Below are positions 1-7,636 of a stretch of DNA of 64,000 bases, piece after piece (position 1 is the first letter of the stretch; every line of letters begins with the position of its first letter). Made by a program: the position numbers and the translations under genes. This DNA comes from Pseudomonas sp. BP8 (lineage in GTDB: Bacteria; Pseudomonadota; Gammaproteobacteria; Pseudomonadales; Pseudomonadaceae), in the NCBI RefSeq assembly GCF_017875955.1, contig NZ_JAGINK010000001.1, positions 1,836,001 through 1,900,000 on the forward strand, given 5' to 3'. The notes beneath the pieces were generated by a model, which was not told the origin of the DNA, did not search any database, and was given only the letters and a program-made list of their open reading frames with translations.

Positions 1-46
1 GTTTCACGGTCGGCGCAGGTGCCGGCCGTTCAATGGGGAGTTCACA

Positions 47-1351
47 GTGAAACCGGTCAAAGTAGGCATCTGTGGGTTGGGGACCGTCGGTGGCGGAACC
101 TTCAATGTACTTCAGCGCAACGCCGAGGAGATTGCCCGCCGTGCCGGGCGCGGTATTGAAGTTGCACAGATCGCCATGCGCTCGCAGAACCCGAACTGCC
201 AGATTACCGGTACCCCCATTACCGCTGATGTGTTCGAGGTCGCGTGCAACCCGGAGATTGATATCGTCATCGAACTGATCGGCGGCTACACGATTGCCCG
301 CGATCTGGTCCTGAAAGCCATTGAAAACGGCAAGCACGTGGTGACCGCGAACAAGGCGCTGATTGCCGTGCACGGCAACGAAATCTTCGCCAAGGCGCGC
401 GAGAAGGGCGTCATCGTCGCCTTTGAAGCGGCCGTGGCCGGTGGCATCCCGGTAATCAAGGCTATCCGTGAAGGCCTTTCGGCCAACCGCATCAACTGGC
501 TGGCGGGGATCATCAACGGCACCGGTAACTTCATCCTCACTGAAATGCGTGAGAAGGGCCGCACCTTCCCGGATGTTCTCGCCGAAGCGCAGGCCCTGGG
601 TTACGCCGAAGCCGACCCGACTTTCGACGTCGAAGGTATCGATGCGGCGCACAAGCTGACCATCCTTGCCTCGATCGCCTTTGGTATTCCGCTGCAGTTC
701 GACAAGGCCTACACCGAGGGCATCACTCAGCTGACCACCGCTGACGTCAACTACGCCGAAGCGTTGGGCTACCGCATCAAGCACCTGGGCGTTGCCCGCA
801 GCACCCCGGCTGGCATCGAGCTGCGCGTGCACCCGACGCTGATCCCGGCCGACCGCCTGATCGCCAACGTCAATGGCGTGATGAACGCCGTGATGGTCAA
901 CGGCGACGCAGCCGGTTCGACCCTGTACTACGGCGCCGGCGCCGGCATGGAGCCGACCGCCTCGTCGGTGGTCGCCGACCTGGTCGACGTGGTCCGTGCG
1001 ATGACCTCCGACCCGGAGAACCGCGTGCCGCACCTGGCCTTCCAGCCCGATTCGCTGTCTGCTCACCCGATCCTGCCGATCGAAGCCTGCGAGAGCTCCT
1101 ACTACCTGCGCATCCAGGCCAAGGACCATCCGGGCGTACTGGCCCAGGTCGCGAGCATCCTCTCCGAGCGCGGTATCAACATCGAGTCGATCATGCAGAA
1201 GGAAGCCGAGGAGCAGGATGGCCTGGTGCCGATGATCCTGGTCACTCACCGCGTGGTCGAGCAGGGCATCAACGATGCAATCGTCGCCCTGGAAGCTCTG
1301 CAGGATGTGGTCGGCAAGGTCGTGCGCATTCGCGTCGAACAGCTCAACTAA
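47..1351 (+). CDS. hom: Homoserine dehydrogenase
   Basis: Reduces aspartate-4-semialdehyde to homoserine with NAD(P)H, the branch-point step to threonine and methionine, in the cytoplasm. The 434-residue protein opens with a Rossmann GxGxxG (GICGLGTVGGG), continues through the catalytic homoserine dehydrogenase domain, and ends in an ACT domain (about residues 350-430, AKDHPGVLAQVASIL), the usual site of threonine feedback. The start is GTG, six bases after a GGGGAG ribosome site. thrC follows 55 bp downstream, so the two form a threonine operon. It is a stand-alone enzyme, not the aspartokinase fusion of enterics. Confidence 0.97.
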   Translation: MKPVKVGICGLGTVGGGTFNVLQRNAEEIARRAGRGIEVAQIAMRSQNPNCQITGTPITADVFEVACNPEIDIVIELIGGYTIARDLVLKAIENGKHVVTANKALIAVHGNEIFAKAREKGVIVAFEAAVAGGIPVIKAIREGLSANRINWLAGIINGTGNFILTEMREKGRTFPDVLAEAQALGYAEADPTFDVEGIDAAHKLTILASIAFGIPLQFDKAYTEGITQLTTADVNYAEALGYRIKHLGVARSTPAGIELRVHPTLIPADRLIANVNGVMNAVMVNGDAAGSTLYYGAGAGMEPTASSVVADLVDVVRAMTSDPENRVPHLAFQPDSLSAHPILPIEACESSYYLRIQAKDHPGVLAQVASILSERGINIESIMQKEAEEQDGLVPMILVTHRVVEQGINDAIVALEALQDVVGKVVRIRVEQLN

Positions 1352-1406
1352 TTTCGCCTTCGGGCCGCCTGTGCGGCCCGGGCTCCAGCATCGAAGGTTT
1401 GCATCC

Positions 1407-2816
1407 ATGCGTTATATCAGTACTCGCGGCCAGGCCCCGGCCCTGAACTTCGAAGATGTCCTGCTCGCAGGCCTGGCCACTGACGGCGGCCTGTATGTGC
1501 CAGAGAACCTGCCACGCTTCACCCAGGAAGAGATCGCCTCGTGGGCCGGCCTGCCGTATCACGAGCTGGCCTTCCGGGTCATGCGCCCGTTCGTCACCGG
1601 CAGCATCGCCGATGCCGATTTCAAGAAGATCCTCGAAGAAACCTACGGCGCGTTTTCTCACGCCGCAGTGGCACCGCTGCGCCAGCTGAACAGCAACGAG
1701 TGGGTCCTGGAGCTGTTCCACGGCCCGACCCTGGCGTTCAAGGACTTCGCCCTGCAACTGCTCGGCCGCTTGCTCGATCATGTTCTGGCCAAGCGCGGCG
1801 AGCGCGTGGTTATCGTCGGCGCCACCAGTGGTGACACGGGGTCGGCTGCGATCGAAGGCTGCCGCCGCTGCGACAACGTCGACATCTTCATCCTTCACCC
1901 GCACCAGCGTGTGTCGGAAGTTCAGCGTCGGCAGATGACCTCGATCTTTGGCGAGAACATCCACAACATCGCCATCGAAGGTAACTTCGACGACTGCCAG
2001 GAGATGGTCAAGGCCAGCTTTGCCGACCAGTCGTTCCTCAAGGGCACCCGCCTGGTCGCGGTCAACTCGATCAACTGGGCGCGGATCATGGCCCAGATCG
2101 TCTACTACTTCCATGCAGCCCTGCAGTTGGGCGGCCCGGCGCGTTCGATCGCGTTCTCGGTGCCGACCGGTAACTTCGGCGACATCTTCGCCGGTTACCT
2201 GGCGCGCAACATGGGCCTGCCGATCAGCCAGCTGGTTGTGGCGACCAACCGCAACGACATCCTGCACCGCTTCATGAGCGGCAACCAGTACGTCAAGGAC
2301 ACCCTGCACGCGACCCTGTCGCCGTCGATGGACATCATGGTCTCGTCCAACTTCGAGCGCCTGCTGTTCGACCTGCATGGCCGTAATGGCGCTGCGATTG
2401 CCGAGCTGATGGCCAACTTCAAGCAAGGTGGCGGTTTCAGCGTCGACGAAGACCGTTGGACCGAAGCGCGCAAATTGTTTGACTCGTTGGCGGTCAGCGA
2501 CGAAGAGACCTGCGAAACCATCGCTGAAGTCTTCGCCAGCACCGGTGAAGTGCTTGATCCGCACACTGCGATTGGGGTCAAGGCTGCCCGTGAATGCCGT
2601 CGTAGCCTGGATACCCCGATGGTGGTGCTGGGCACTGCGCATCCGGTCAAGTTCCCTGAGGCAGTGGAGAAGGCTGGTGTGGGCAAGGCGTTGGAGTTGC
2701 CGACGCACCTGACTGATCTGTTCAGCCGTGAAGAGCGTTGTACGGTATTGCCTAACGATCTGAAGGCGGTGCAGGCGTTTGTCAGCCAGCATGGCAATCG
2801 TGGTAAGCCGTTGTAA
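1407..2816 (+). CDS. thrC: Threonine synthase
   Basis: PLP enzyme converting O-phosphohomoserine to threonine, the last step of the pathway begun by the upstream hom. The ATG at 1407 gives 469 residues, usual for the proteobacterial long form; an open frame extends further upstream but overlaps hom and lacks family similarity. The N-terminal MRYISTRGQAP is typical, and the PLP lysine lies in LAFKDFALQ at about residue 112. The SGDTGSAAIEG segment is the phosphate-binding loop. A strong terminator follows 18 bp after the stop. Confidence 0.97.
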   Translation: MRYISTRGQAPALNFEDVLLAGLATDGGLYVPENLPRFTQEEIASWAGLPYHELAFRVMRPFVTGSIADADFKKILEETYGAFSHAAVAPLRQLNSNEWVLELFHGPTLAFKDFALQLLGRLLDHVLAKRGERVVIVGATSGDTGSAAIEGCRRCDNVDIFILHPHQRVSEVQRRQMTSIFGENIHNIAIEGNFDDCQEMVKASFADQSFLKGTRLVAVNSINWARIMAQIVYYFHAALQLGGPARSIAFSVPTGNFGDIFAGYLARNMGLPISQLVVATNRNDILHRFMSGNQYVKDTLHATLSPSMDIMVSSNFERLLFDLHGRNGAAIAELMANFKQGGGFSVDEDRWTEARKLFDSLAVSDEETCETIAEVFASTGEVLDPHTAIGVKAARECRRSLDTPMVVLGTAHPVKFPEAVEKAGVGKALELPTHLTDLFSREERCTVLPNDLKAVQAFVSQHGNRGKPL

Positions 2817-2834
2817 GCGGTAGCCGCAGTATTG

Positions 2835-2864
2835 AAAAAGCCCATCCTTGAGATGGGCTTTTTT
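2835..2864 (+). terminator. Rho-independent terminator after thrC
   Basis: A seven-base stem GCCCATC / GATGGGC with a CTTGA loop, preceded by five A and followed by six T. It is nearly symmetrical and could act in both directions, but only hom-thrC reads into it from the plus strand. Confidence 0.9.
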
Positions 2865-2889
2865 CACGGATTGTTGGGGAGATGATCTG

Positions 2890-2919
2890 TTGGCTTGGCT
2901 TGGCTTGGCTTGGCTTGGC
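2890..2919. repeat. (TTGGC)6 pentanucleotide tandem repeat
   Basis: Six exact TTGGC copies followed by a truncated TTGC, in the spacer between the thrC terminator and the repeat array. It is noncoding and a likely length-variable microsatellite. Confidence 0.9.
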
Positions 2920-2934
2920 TTGCTTAGGAATTGT

Positions 2935-2997
2935 GGGCTTATCCATTTGATGTGCTGCCGCTTCTGGCCCCTTCCGCCCTTACGGCGGGTCACTTTT
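2935..2997. repeat. Left arm of a 63-bp inverted repeat flanking the REP array
   Basis: This 63-base segment is the reverse complement of 6451-6513 at 57 of 63 positions. The six mismatches all fall in the outer half; the inner 34 bases including CCGCCCTTACGGCGG match perfectly. Its inner edge abuts the tail of a tandem unit (ATCCGCTCATAAATG). The arm holds a short internal hairpin (CCGCC / GGCGG). The two arms bracket the whole array plus the IS insertion. Confidence 0.85.
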
Positions 2998-3023
2998 ATC
3001 CGCTCATAAATGAACCGCCTGCT

Positions 3024-3280
3024 CCTGCATCCTCCTGCAGTCGCGAAGTTACGGGCGGCGTTTGGGTTGGCGTTGTCTTCGATAGTGGCTGCGGTGGTGG
3101 ATATTCGGGCCTCTTCGCGGGACAAGCCCGCTCCTACAGGTACAGCGCCGGTTTTGAATTCGGCGTAATCCCTGTAGGAGCGGGCTTGCCCCGCGAAGAG
3201 GCCGGTACTACCAATGCAAATCGCAGGGCGTAGCCCTGCCCAGCCACCCCACAAATCCGCTCATAAATAAACCGCCTACT
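3024..3280. repeat. Tandem unit 1 (257 bp) containing an inverted REP pair
   Basis: Starts CCTGCATCCTCCTGCAG and ends just before the same motif recurs at 3281. The unit has a conserved left part (TCGCGAAGTTACGGGCGGCG), a REP pair at 3108-3203 with complementary arms (TTCGCGGGACAAGCCCGCTC against its reverse complement), and a right part (CAAATCGCAGGGCG...CAGCCACCCCACAAATCCGC). Units 2 and 3 repeat this layout with few changes. Any apparent reading frames here are by-products of the repeats. Confidence 0.85.
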
Positions 3281-3292
3281 CCTGCATCCTCC

Positions 3293-3316
3293 GTAACCGT
3301 CCGGCGAACTCACCTT
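3293..3316. repeat. IS66 left terminal inverted repeat
   Basis: GTAACCGTCCGG, then CGAACTCACCTT. It matches the reverse complement of 5652-5675 at 21 of 24 positions and sits directly after the left CATCCTCC target copy. Confidence 0.93.
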
Positions 3317-3392
3317 CCGAACTCCAGCTTTAAGGGCGATGGTGTCCGCGTATTTTTAAGCGGACGCGATCGCCCTTATCGCCAGGATTTCC

Positions 3393-3713
3393 ATGCGCCA
3401 ACGAAGCTCTTATCCGAAACCGTTCAAAGCCCAAGTCGTTCAGGAATGCCTGCAACCTGGGGCCACTGTCTCAAGTGTCGCCATCAGCCACGGCATCAAT
3501 GCCAACGTCATCCGAAAATGGATGCCGCTCTATCGAGACCAGCCCGCAGCGACTTCACTACCGGCATTCGTCCCGCTAAAAGCCGTACCTAAACGGCCAG
3601 CCGAAGCGTCAGTGATCATCGAGTTGCCCATGGCCGGCCAAGTGATCACAGTGAAATGGCCAACCTCAGATCCCGAGGGCTGCGCGCAATTTATCCGGGC
3701 TGTCGCTCAATGA
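3393..3713 (+). CDS. tnpA: IS66 accessory protein TnpA (helix-turn-helix)
   Basis: A 106-residue DNA-binding protein of the IS66 TnpA / IS3 OrfA-like class. The N-terminal part (FKAQVVQECLQPGATVSSVA, then HGINANVIRKWM) is the HTH. The C-terminal half is variable, with VIIELPMAGQVITVKWP typical of this family. It is needed for IS66 transposition together with TnpB and TnpC. Its stop overlaps the tnpB start as ATGA, indicating translational coupling. Confidence 0.9.
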   Translation: MRQRSSYPKPFKAQVVQECLQPGATVSSVAISHGINANVIRKWMPLYRDQPAATSLPAFVPLKAVPKRPAEASVIIELPMAGQVITVKWPTSDPEGCAQFIRAVAQ

Positions 3714-4045
3714 TCCGCATCGATGCAATCTGGCTGGCCACCGAGCCGATGGATATGCGCGCCGGCACCGAAACCGCATTAGCCCGGGTGATCGCAGTGT
3801 TCGGTGCGGCGAAGCCGCACTGCGCCTATCTGTTCGCCAATCGTCGGGCTAACCGGATGAAAGTACTGGTGCACGATGGCGTGGGCGTCTGGCTTGCGGC
3901 GCGGCGACTGAACCAAGGCAAGTTTCACTGGCCCGGAATTCGCCACGGCTGCGAGGTCGAACTCGACAGCGAACAACTCCAGGCGTTGGTACTGGGTTTG
4001 CCGTGGCAGCGAGTCGGTACGGGTGGCGTGATCAGCATGCTGTAA
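3710..4045 (+). CDS. tnpB: IS66 accessory protein TnpB
   Basis: 111-residue IS66 Orf2 protein. The ATG at 3710 overlaps the tnpA stop in ATGA; an open frame extends a little further upstream, but the coupled start fits the family N-terminus (MIRIDAIWLATEPMDMRAG). Family signature stretches are LFANRRANRMKVLVHDG and the tryptophan-rich GVWLAARRLNQGKFHWP. The biochemical role in transposition is not established. Confidence 0.92.
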   Translation: MIRIDAIWLATEPMDMRAGTETALARVIAVFGAAKPHCAYLFANRRANRMKVLVHDGVGVWLAARRLNQGKFHWPGIRHGCEVELDSEQLQALVLGLPWQRVGTGGVISML

Positions 4046-4108
4046 TCGCCGGCCATTTGACCGGTCTGCTTGTCGTCGTTTCGGGCCTGCTCTGGCACAA
4101 TCGGCGGC

Positions 4109-5644
4109 ATGACTTTCTCGCCCAACCTCGACCAGATGACCCCGGAACAGCTCCGTGCCTTAGCGGCACAGGCGCTGCAGTTGCAGTCCCAAGTCGAGGC
4201 GATGAGCAGGAAGATCCAGAACGATGAAATCCTCATCGAACAGTTCAAGTTCGAAATCGCCCTGCTCAAGCGCCACAAGTTTGCTAAGCGCAGCGAGCAA
4301 ATCAGCCCGGCGCAAGGCAGCTTGCTGGACGACCTGCTCGACACAGACCTTGAAGCTATCGCAGCAGAACTGAAACAGCTCCTTCCAGCTTCGCCACAAG
4401 CCGAGCCACGGCAATCTCCGAAACGTGCGCCATTGCCGCCGCAGTTTCCACGCACAGTGATTCGTCACGAACCCGAAGACACTCAGTGCGCCTGTGGCTG
4501 CCAACTTCAGCGCATCGGCGAAGACGTCAGCGAGAAGCTGGATTACACGCCGGGCGTGTTCACTGTCGAGCAACATGTGCGTGGCAAATGGGCCTGCCGT
4601 CAGTGCGAGATACTGATGCAGGCGCCGGTGCCGGCGCAGGTTATCGACAAAGGTATCCCGACCGCAGGCTTGTTGGCCCACGTGATGGTGGCGAAGTTTG
4701 CCGACCACTTGCCGCTGTACCGGCAGGAGAAAATCTTTGGCCGCGCGGGGCTGGCAATCGCTCGTTCGACCCTGGCCCAGTGGGTCGGACAAACCGGTGT
4801 GCGGCTCCAGCCGCTGGTCGATGCACTGCGTGAAGCCGTTCTGAACCAGGGCGTGATTCACGCTGATGAAACGCCGGTGCAAATGCTTGCGCCGGGCGAG
4901 AAGAAAACCCACCGAGCCTATGTCTGGGCCTACAGCACGACGCCGTTTTCGGCGCTCAAGGCGGTGGTCTACGACTTCAGCCCAAGCCGTGCTGGCGAAC
5001 ACGCGCGTAACTTCCTGGGCGACTGGAACGGCAAGCTGGTTTGCGATGACTTCGCTGGTTATAAAGCTGGTTTTGAGCAAGGCATCACTGAGATCGGCTG
5101 CATGGCCCACGCCCGTCGCAAGTTTTTCGATCTGCATGTGGCGAACAAAAGTCAGCTAGCCGAACAGGCGTTGCACTCGATCAGCGGCCTGTACGAGGTG
5201 GAACGCCAGGCGCGGGACATGAGTGATGAAGATCGCTGGCGAATACGTCAGGAAATGGCGGTACCGATCAGTAAAAAATTGCATGACTGGATGTTGGCCC
5301 AGCGCGACCTGGTGCCCAACGGATCAGCCACGGCCAAAGCCCTCGACTACAGCCTGAAACGCTGGGTAGCGCTGACGCGCTACCTGGACGATGGTGCTGT
5401 GCCCATCGACAACAACCAAGTTGAAAACCAGATACGGCCATGGGCACTCGGGCGCTCGAACTGGTTATTTGCCGGGTCGTTGCGCAGCGGCAAACGAGCA
5501 GCTGCAATCATGAGCCTGATCCAATCGGCGCGCATGAGTGGGCATGATCCATATGCCTATCTCAAAGATGTACTGACGCGGTTGCCGACGCAACGGGCCA
5601 GTGAGATCGGGCAACTGTTACCGCATCAGTGGGTGTCTGCCTAA
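4109..5644 (+). CDS. tnpC: IS66 transposase TnpC (DDE)
   Basis: Catalytic transposase, 511 residues from the ATG at 4109; an in-frame ATG at 4070 is an alternative. Order: an N-terminal coiled coil (leucine/glutamine-rich, about residues 10-60), a zinc-binding region (CACGCQL then CRQCE), then the DDE core. The acidic residues are in HADETPVQ, in LVCDDFAGYKAGF, and the Glu in NNQVENQIRPWALGR. A C-terminal IS66-type tail (PYAYLKDVLTRLP) follows. No frameshift or premature stop is present, so the enzyme looks functional. Confidence 0.95.
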   Translation: MTFSPNLDQMTPEQLRALAAQALQLQSQVEAMSRKIQNDEILIEQFKFEIALLKRHKFAKRSEQISPAQGSLLDDLLDTDLEAIAAELKQLLPASPQAEPRQSPKRAPLPPQFPRTVIRHEPEDTQCACGCQLQRIGEDVSEKLDYTPGVFTVEQHVRGKWACRQCEILMQAPVPAQVIDKGIPTAGLLAHVMVAKFADHLPLYRQEKIFGRAGLAIARSTLAQWVGQTGVRLQPLVDALREAVLNQGVIHADETPVQMLAPGEKKTHRAYVWAYSTTPFSALKAVVYDFSPSRAGEHARNFLGDWNGKLVCDDFAGYKAGFEQGITEIGCMAHARRKFFDLHVANKSQLAEQALHSISGLYEVERQARDMSDEDRWRIRQEMAVPISKKLHDWMLAQRDLVPNGSATAKALDYSLKRWVALTRYLDDGAVPIDNNQVENQIRPWALGRSNWLFAGSLRSGKRAAAIMSLIQSARMSGHDPYAYLKDVLTRLPTQRASEIGQLLPHQWVSA

Positions 5645-5651
5645 CTTACGC

Positions 5652-5675
5652 AAGGTGAGTTGGGCGGACGCTTAC
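5652..5675. repeat. IS66 right terminal inverted repeat
   Basis: Ends GGACGCTTAC just before the right CATCCTCC target copy at 5676-5683. It is the partner of 3293-3316. Confidence 0.93.
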
Positions 5676-5683
5676 CATCCTCC

Positions 5684-5925
5684 TGCAGTCGCGAAGTTAC
5701 GGGCGGCGTTTGGGCTGGCGTTGTCTTCGATAGTGGCTGCAGTGGTGGATATTCGGGCCTCTTCGCGGGACAAGCCCGCTCCTACAGGTATTGCGCAAAT
5801 TTTGAATTCGGCGTAATCCCTGTAGGAGCGGGCTTGCCCGAAGAGGCCGGTACTACCAATGCAAATCGCAGGGCGCAGCCCTGCCCAGCCACCCCACAAA
5901 TCCGCTCATAAATAAGCCGCCTACT
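5684..5925. repeat. Tandem unit 2 (interrupted by IS66) with REP pair
   Basis: The first 12 bases of this unit lie at 3281-3292, left of the IS; the rest is here, giving 254 bp when rejoined. The REP pair at 5756-5848 has the same arms as unit 1 except for a 3-base loss in the right arm (CTTGCCCGAAGAGG against CTTGCCCCGCGAAGAGG). Confidence 0.85.
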
Positions 5926-6175
5926 CCTGCATCCTCCTGCAGTCGCGAAGTTACGGGCGGCGTTTGGGCTGGCGTTGTCTTCGATAGTGGCTGCGGTGGT
6001 GGATATTCGGGCCTCTTCGCGGGGCAAGCCCGCTCCTACAGGTACAGCGCCGGTTTTGAATTCGGCGCAATCCTGTAGGAGCGGGCTTGTCCCGCGAAGA
6101 GGCCGGTACTGCCAATGCAAATCGCAGGGCGCAGCCCTGCCAGCCACCCCACAAATCCGCTGGTAGATAAACAAA
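5926..6175. repeat. Tandem unit 3 with REP pair
   Basis: Third copy, starting at CCTGCATCCTCCTGCAG, with its REP pair at 6010-6104. It diverges from the other units after CCACAAATCCGC, where GGTAGATAAACAAAG replaces TCATAAATAAACC, so this marks the right edge of the array. Confidence 0.82.
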
Positions 6176-6213
6176 GCGAGAGCGCAGCGATTCGCCAGCC
6201 GTTGCCCTGGCTG

Positions 6214-6255
6214 TTGATCTTGATCTTGATCTTGATCTTGATCTTGCTCTTGATC
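6214..6255. repeat. TTGATC hexanucleotide tandem repeat
   Basis: Seven hexamers: five TTGATC, one TTGCTC variant, one TTGATC. It lies just right of tandem unit 3 inside the inverted-arm element and is probably length-variable. Confidence 0.9.
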
Positions 6256-6450
6256 TACCAGCGACTTCAGGAGGCCGAGTGGAGGTCTTGCGCAGGGAGG
6301 TGGAGGCCATGGATGGCCGGAAAGCGCTGAGGCCCAGGATGGGCCGTACAGCGCGGTCCTCCCGGAGCAAGACCGGAGCGAGGGAACCCGTAGCGCAGCG
6401 AAGGGCCGGATGCAGGAGCAAGCGGTTTTTGGTTACTTTTTTCCAAGAAA
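6256..6450. other. Unrecognised noncoding body of the repeat element
   Basis: Between the hexanucleotide repeat and the right arm there is no convincing gene. A 49-codon very basic frame (6309-6458, rich in Arg and Lys) exists but runs into the arm and has no recognisable domain. A hairpin straddles its right edge: GGTTACTTTTTT (6431-6442) pairs with AAAAAAGTGACC (6449-6460), one G-T wobble. From memory similar sequence recurs between genes in other Pseudomonas genomes; I cannot name it. Confidence 0.5.
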
Positions 6451-6513
6451 AAAAGTGACCCGCCGTAAGGGCGGAAGGGGCCCGAAAAGCCACCACATCA
6501 AATAGATAAGCCC
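6451..6513. repeat. Right arm of the 63-bp inverted repeat
   Basis: Reverse complement of 2935-2997 (57 of 63). It contains the hairpin CCGCC-GTAAG-GGCGG at 6460-6474 and ends GATAAGCCC. Confidence 0.85.
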
Positions 6514-6580
6514 CCACCCCAAAAGCCCCAACCCCAAAGGCGAACTCAAGCCAGGCGCAATTCCAATAGAACTTTAAAGT

Positions 6581-6616
6581 GGGAATTGTTCCCCAACACT
6601 TTCAGACATTTCTGAA
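6581..6616 (+). promoter_or_regulatory. Two adjacent palindromes upstream of the orphan receiver gene
   Basis: GGGAA-TTG-TTCCC at 6581-6593 and TTCAGA-CATT-TCTGAA at 6601-6616, about 72-107 bases before the next start codon. Both are perfect inverted repeats and fit dimeric regulator sites. No specific regulator is inferred. Confidence 0.4.
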
Positions 6617-6687
6617 TGTAAAGCGACAATCGTTTTTCTACAGTGGCGGGTCACTTGGTCAGGGCGCAAGGCGCTCGGGAGCGACCC

Positions 6688-7128
6688 ATGAACCGGCTCA
6701 ATATCCTGATCTACCAGGCAAGCCCTTGCCATCAGATCACCCTGCACCAGGCGTGTAACGCTCAAGGTGTGTTCAATGTTCGCGTAGCCGAACATCTGCC
6801 TGCCGCCATGGCCTGCCTGGGCAGCACCCGTCGCTGTGACCTGTTGGTCCTGGACCACGCCATGCCCGCTGGCGAAAGCAACGCCTTGCTTGAACAACTG
6901 AGCCAGGTCGCCGCCCCCAAGGCTCTGTTGTTCGTAGGAACCCGCCGTCCAGGTACACCAGATTGCGCTGCCATGGCCCGCAGACAAGGCTTGTGGGTTA
7001 TCGCCGAACTGCCATGGCCGTTGTCTACGCCAGCCCTGCGGCATGCCTTGATACGCATCCAGGGATCCAGCCCAAGGTCCGCTCAGAGCGAGTTTCAAAC
7101 TGTCATGTTGCCCGCGCATGCTCACTGA
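6688..7128 (+). CDS. Orphan degenerate receiver-domain protein
   Basis: The ATG at 6688 gives 146 residues; the frame is open further upstream but the family-like beta strand MNRLNILIYQ starts here. The fold resembles a response-regulator receiver with no output domain. Asp56 in DLLVLDHAMPAG sits at the phosphoacceptor position. The acidic pair usually found after strand 1 is absent (LIYQASP) and no clear strand-5 lysine is visible (VIAELPWP), so phosphorylation is doubtful. No kinase gene is adjacent. The C-terminal 20 residues look unstructured. Confidence 0.55.
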   Translation: MNRLNILIYQASPCHQITLHQACNAQGVFNVRVAEHLPAAMACLGSTRRCDLLVLDHAMPAGESNALLEQLSQVAAPKALLFVGTRRPGTPDCAAMARRQGLWVIAELPWPLSTPALRHALIRIQGSSPRSAQSEFQTVMLPAHAH

Positions 7129-7206
7129 AAGGGCCCGCAGTGACGAACTTTGTACTGCGCCTGAAGGTCAGTACCGATAAGTCCCCCACCTAAGTGAGTA
7201 CGCCGG

Positions 7207-7488
7207 ATGGAAAGAATCTGCAGACTGCTCAACCAAGCCTTGACCCCCTATCAGGCCCAGCTCAGTGCGATTGATGCCAGCGGCCATCATCAGTTGACCG
7301 TCATTGACAGCCAGGGCGCGCTGACCTTGCAACGGGCCGTGAGCCCGCGCCAACTGCTGGAGCAAAGCCTTTTGATCGACCTGGTCGACGGTTTGCACCG
7401 CGATCTGCAAATTGCCGAGGGGCGTCTGCAGCCGTGCGTTATCGCCGCGTTGCAGCATCAGCAACACATTCATGGAACCTTCGCCTGA
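7207..7488 (+). CDS. DUF3509 family small protein
   Basis: 93 residues, cytoplasmic, no signal or membrane segment. Length and pattern (MERICRLLNQALTPYQ, LTVIDSQGALTLQRAVS, RLQPCVIAAL) fit the short DUF3509 proteins common in Pseudomonas, whose function is unknown. It follows the orphan receiver by 78 bp on the same strand and may share its transcript. Confidence 0.6.
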   Translation: MERICRLLNQALTPYQAQLSAIDASGHHQLTVIDSQGALTLQRAVSPRQLLEQSLLIDLVDGLHRDLQIAEGRLQPCVIAALQHQQHIHGTFA

Positions 7489-7636
7489 GACAACCGTCAG
7501 ATGCGGTAATGGCAGCCCATCGACGCTTTGCTCCGGTTTCGACAGGCTGTCACGGGAAGCCCTTCCAGGCTTTCGATTCGCCCCGGTCGTCCTCCCCAGC
7601 GACCGGGGTTTCTTTTGTCTGCCGTAAATGCCCGAC

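Larger units (their letters stand above)
3293..5675 (+). mobile_element. IS66-family insertion sequence, complete, 2383 bp
   Basis: The ends are 24-bp imperfect inverted repeats (3293-3316 and 5652-5675) beginning GTAA, as is standard for IS66, with three mismatches. Exact 8-bp direct repeats CATCCTCC flank it at 3285-3292 and 5676-5683, the IS66 target-duplication length. Removing the element plus one duplication rejoins tandem unit 2 of the surrounding array, so the empty site is known. The three standard genes tnpA, tnpB and tnpC are intact and in order, so it may be active. Confidence 0.96.

Noticed and set aside
1344..3254. Long open frame on the minus strand opposite thrC and the first repeat unit
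   Set aside because: It is the mirror of thrC codon usage plus REP sequence, has no recognisable domain, and has low-complexity content.
3008..3283. Possible CRISPR-like array in the 3-6 kb repeats
   Set aside because: Units are ~255 bp, contain REP hairpins and have no short repeats with unique spacers; no cas genes nearby.
5951..6517. 188-codon minus-strand frame across tandem unit 3 and the right arm
   Set aside because: Composed of REP, microsatellite (SRSRSRSR) and arm translation; no ribosome site or domain.
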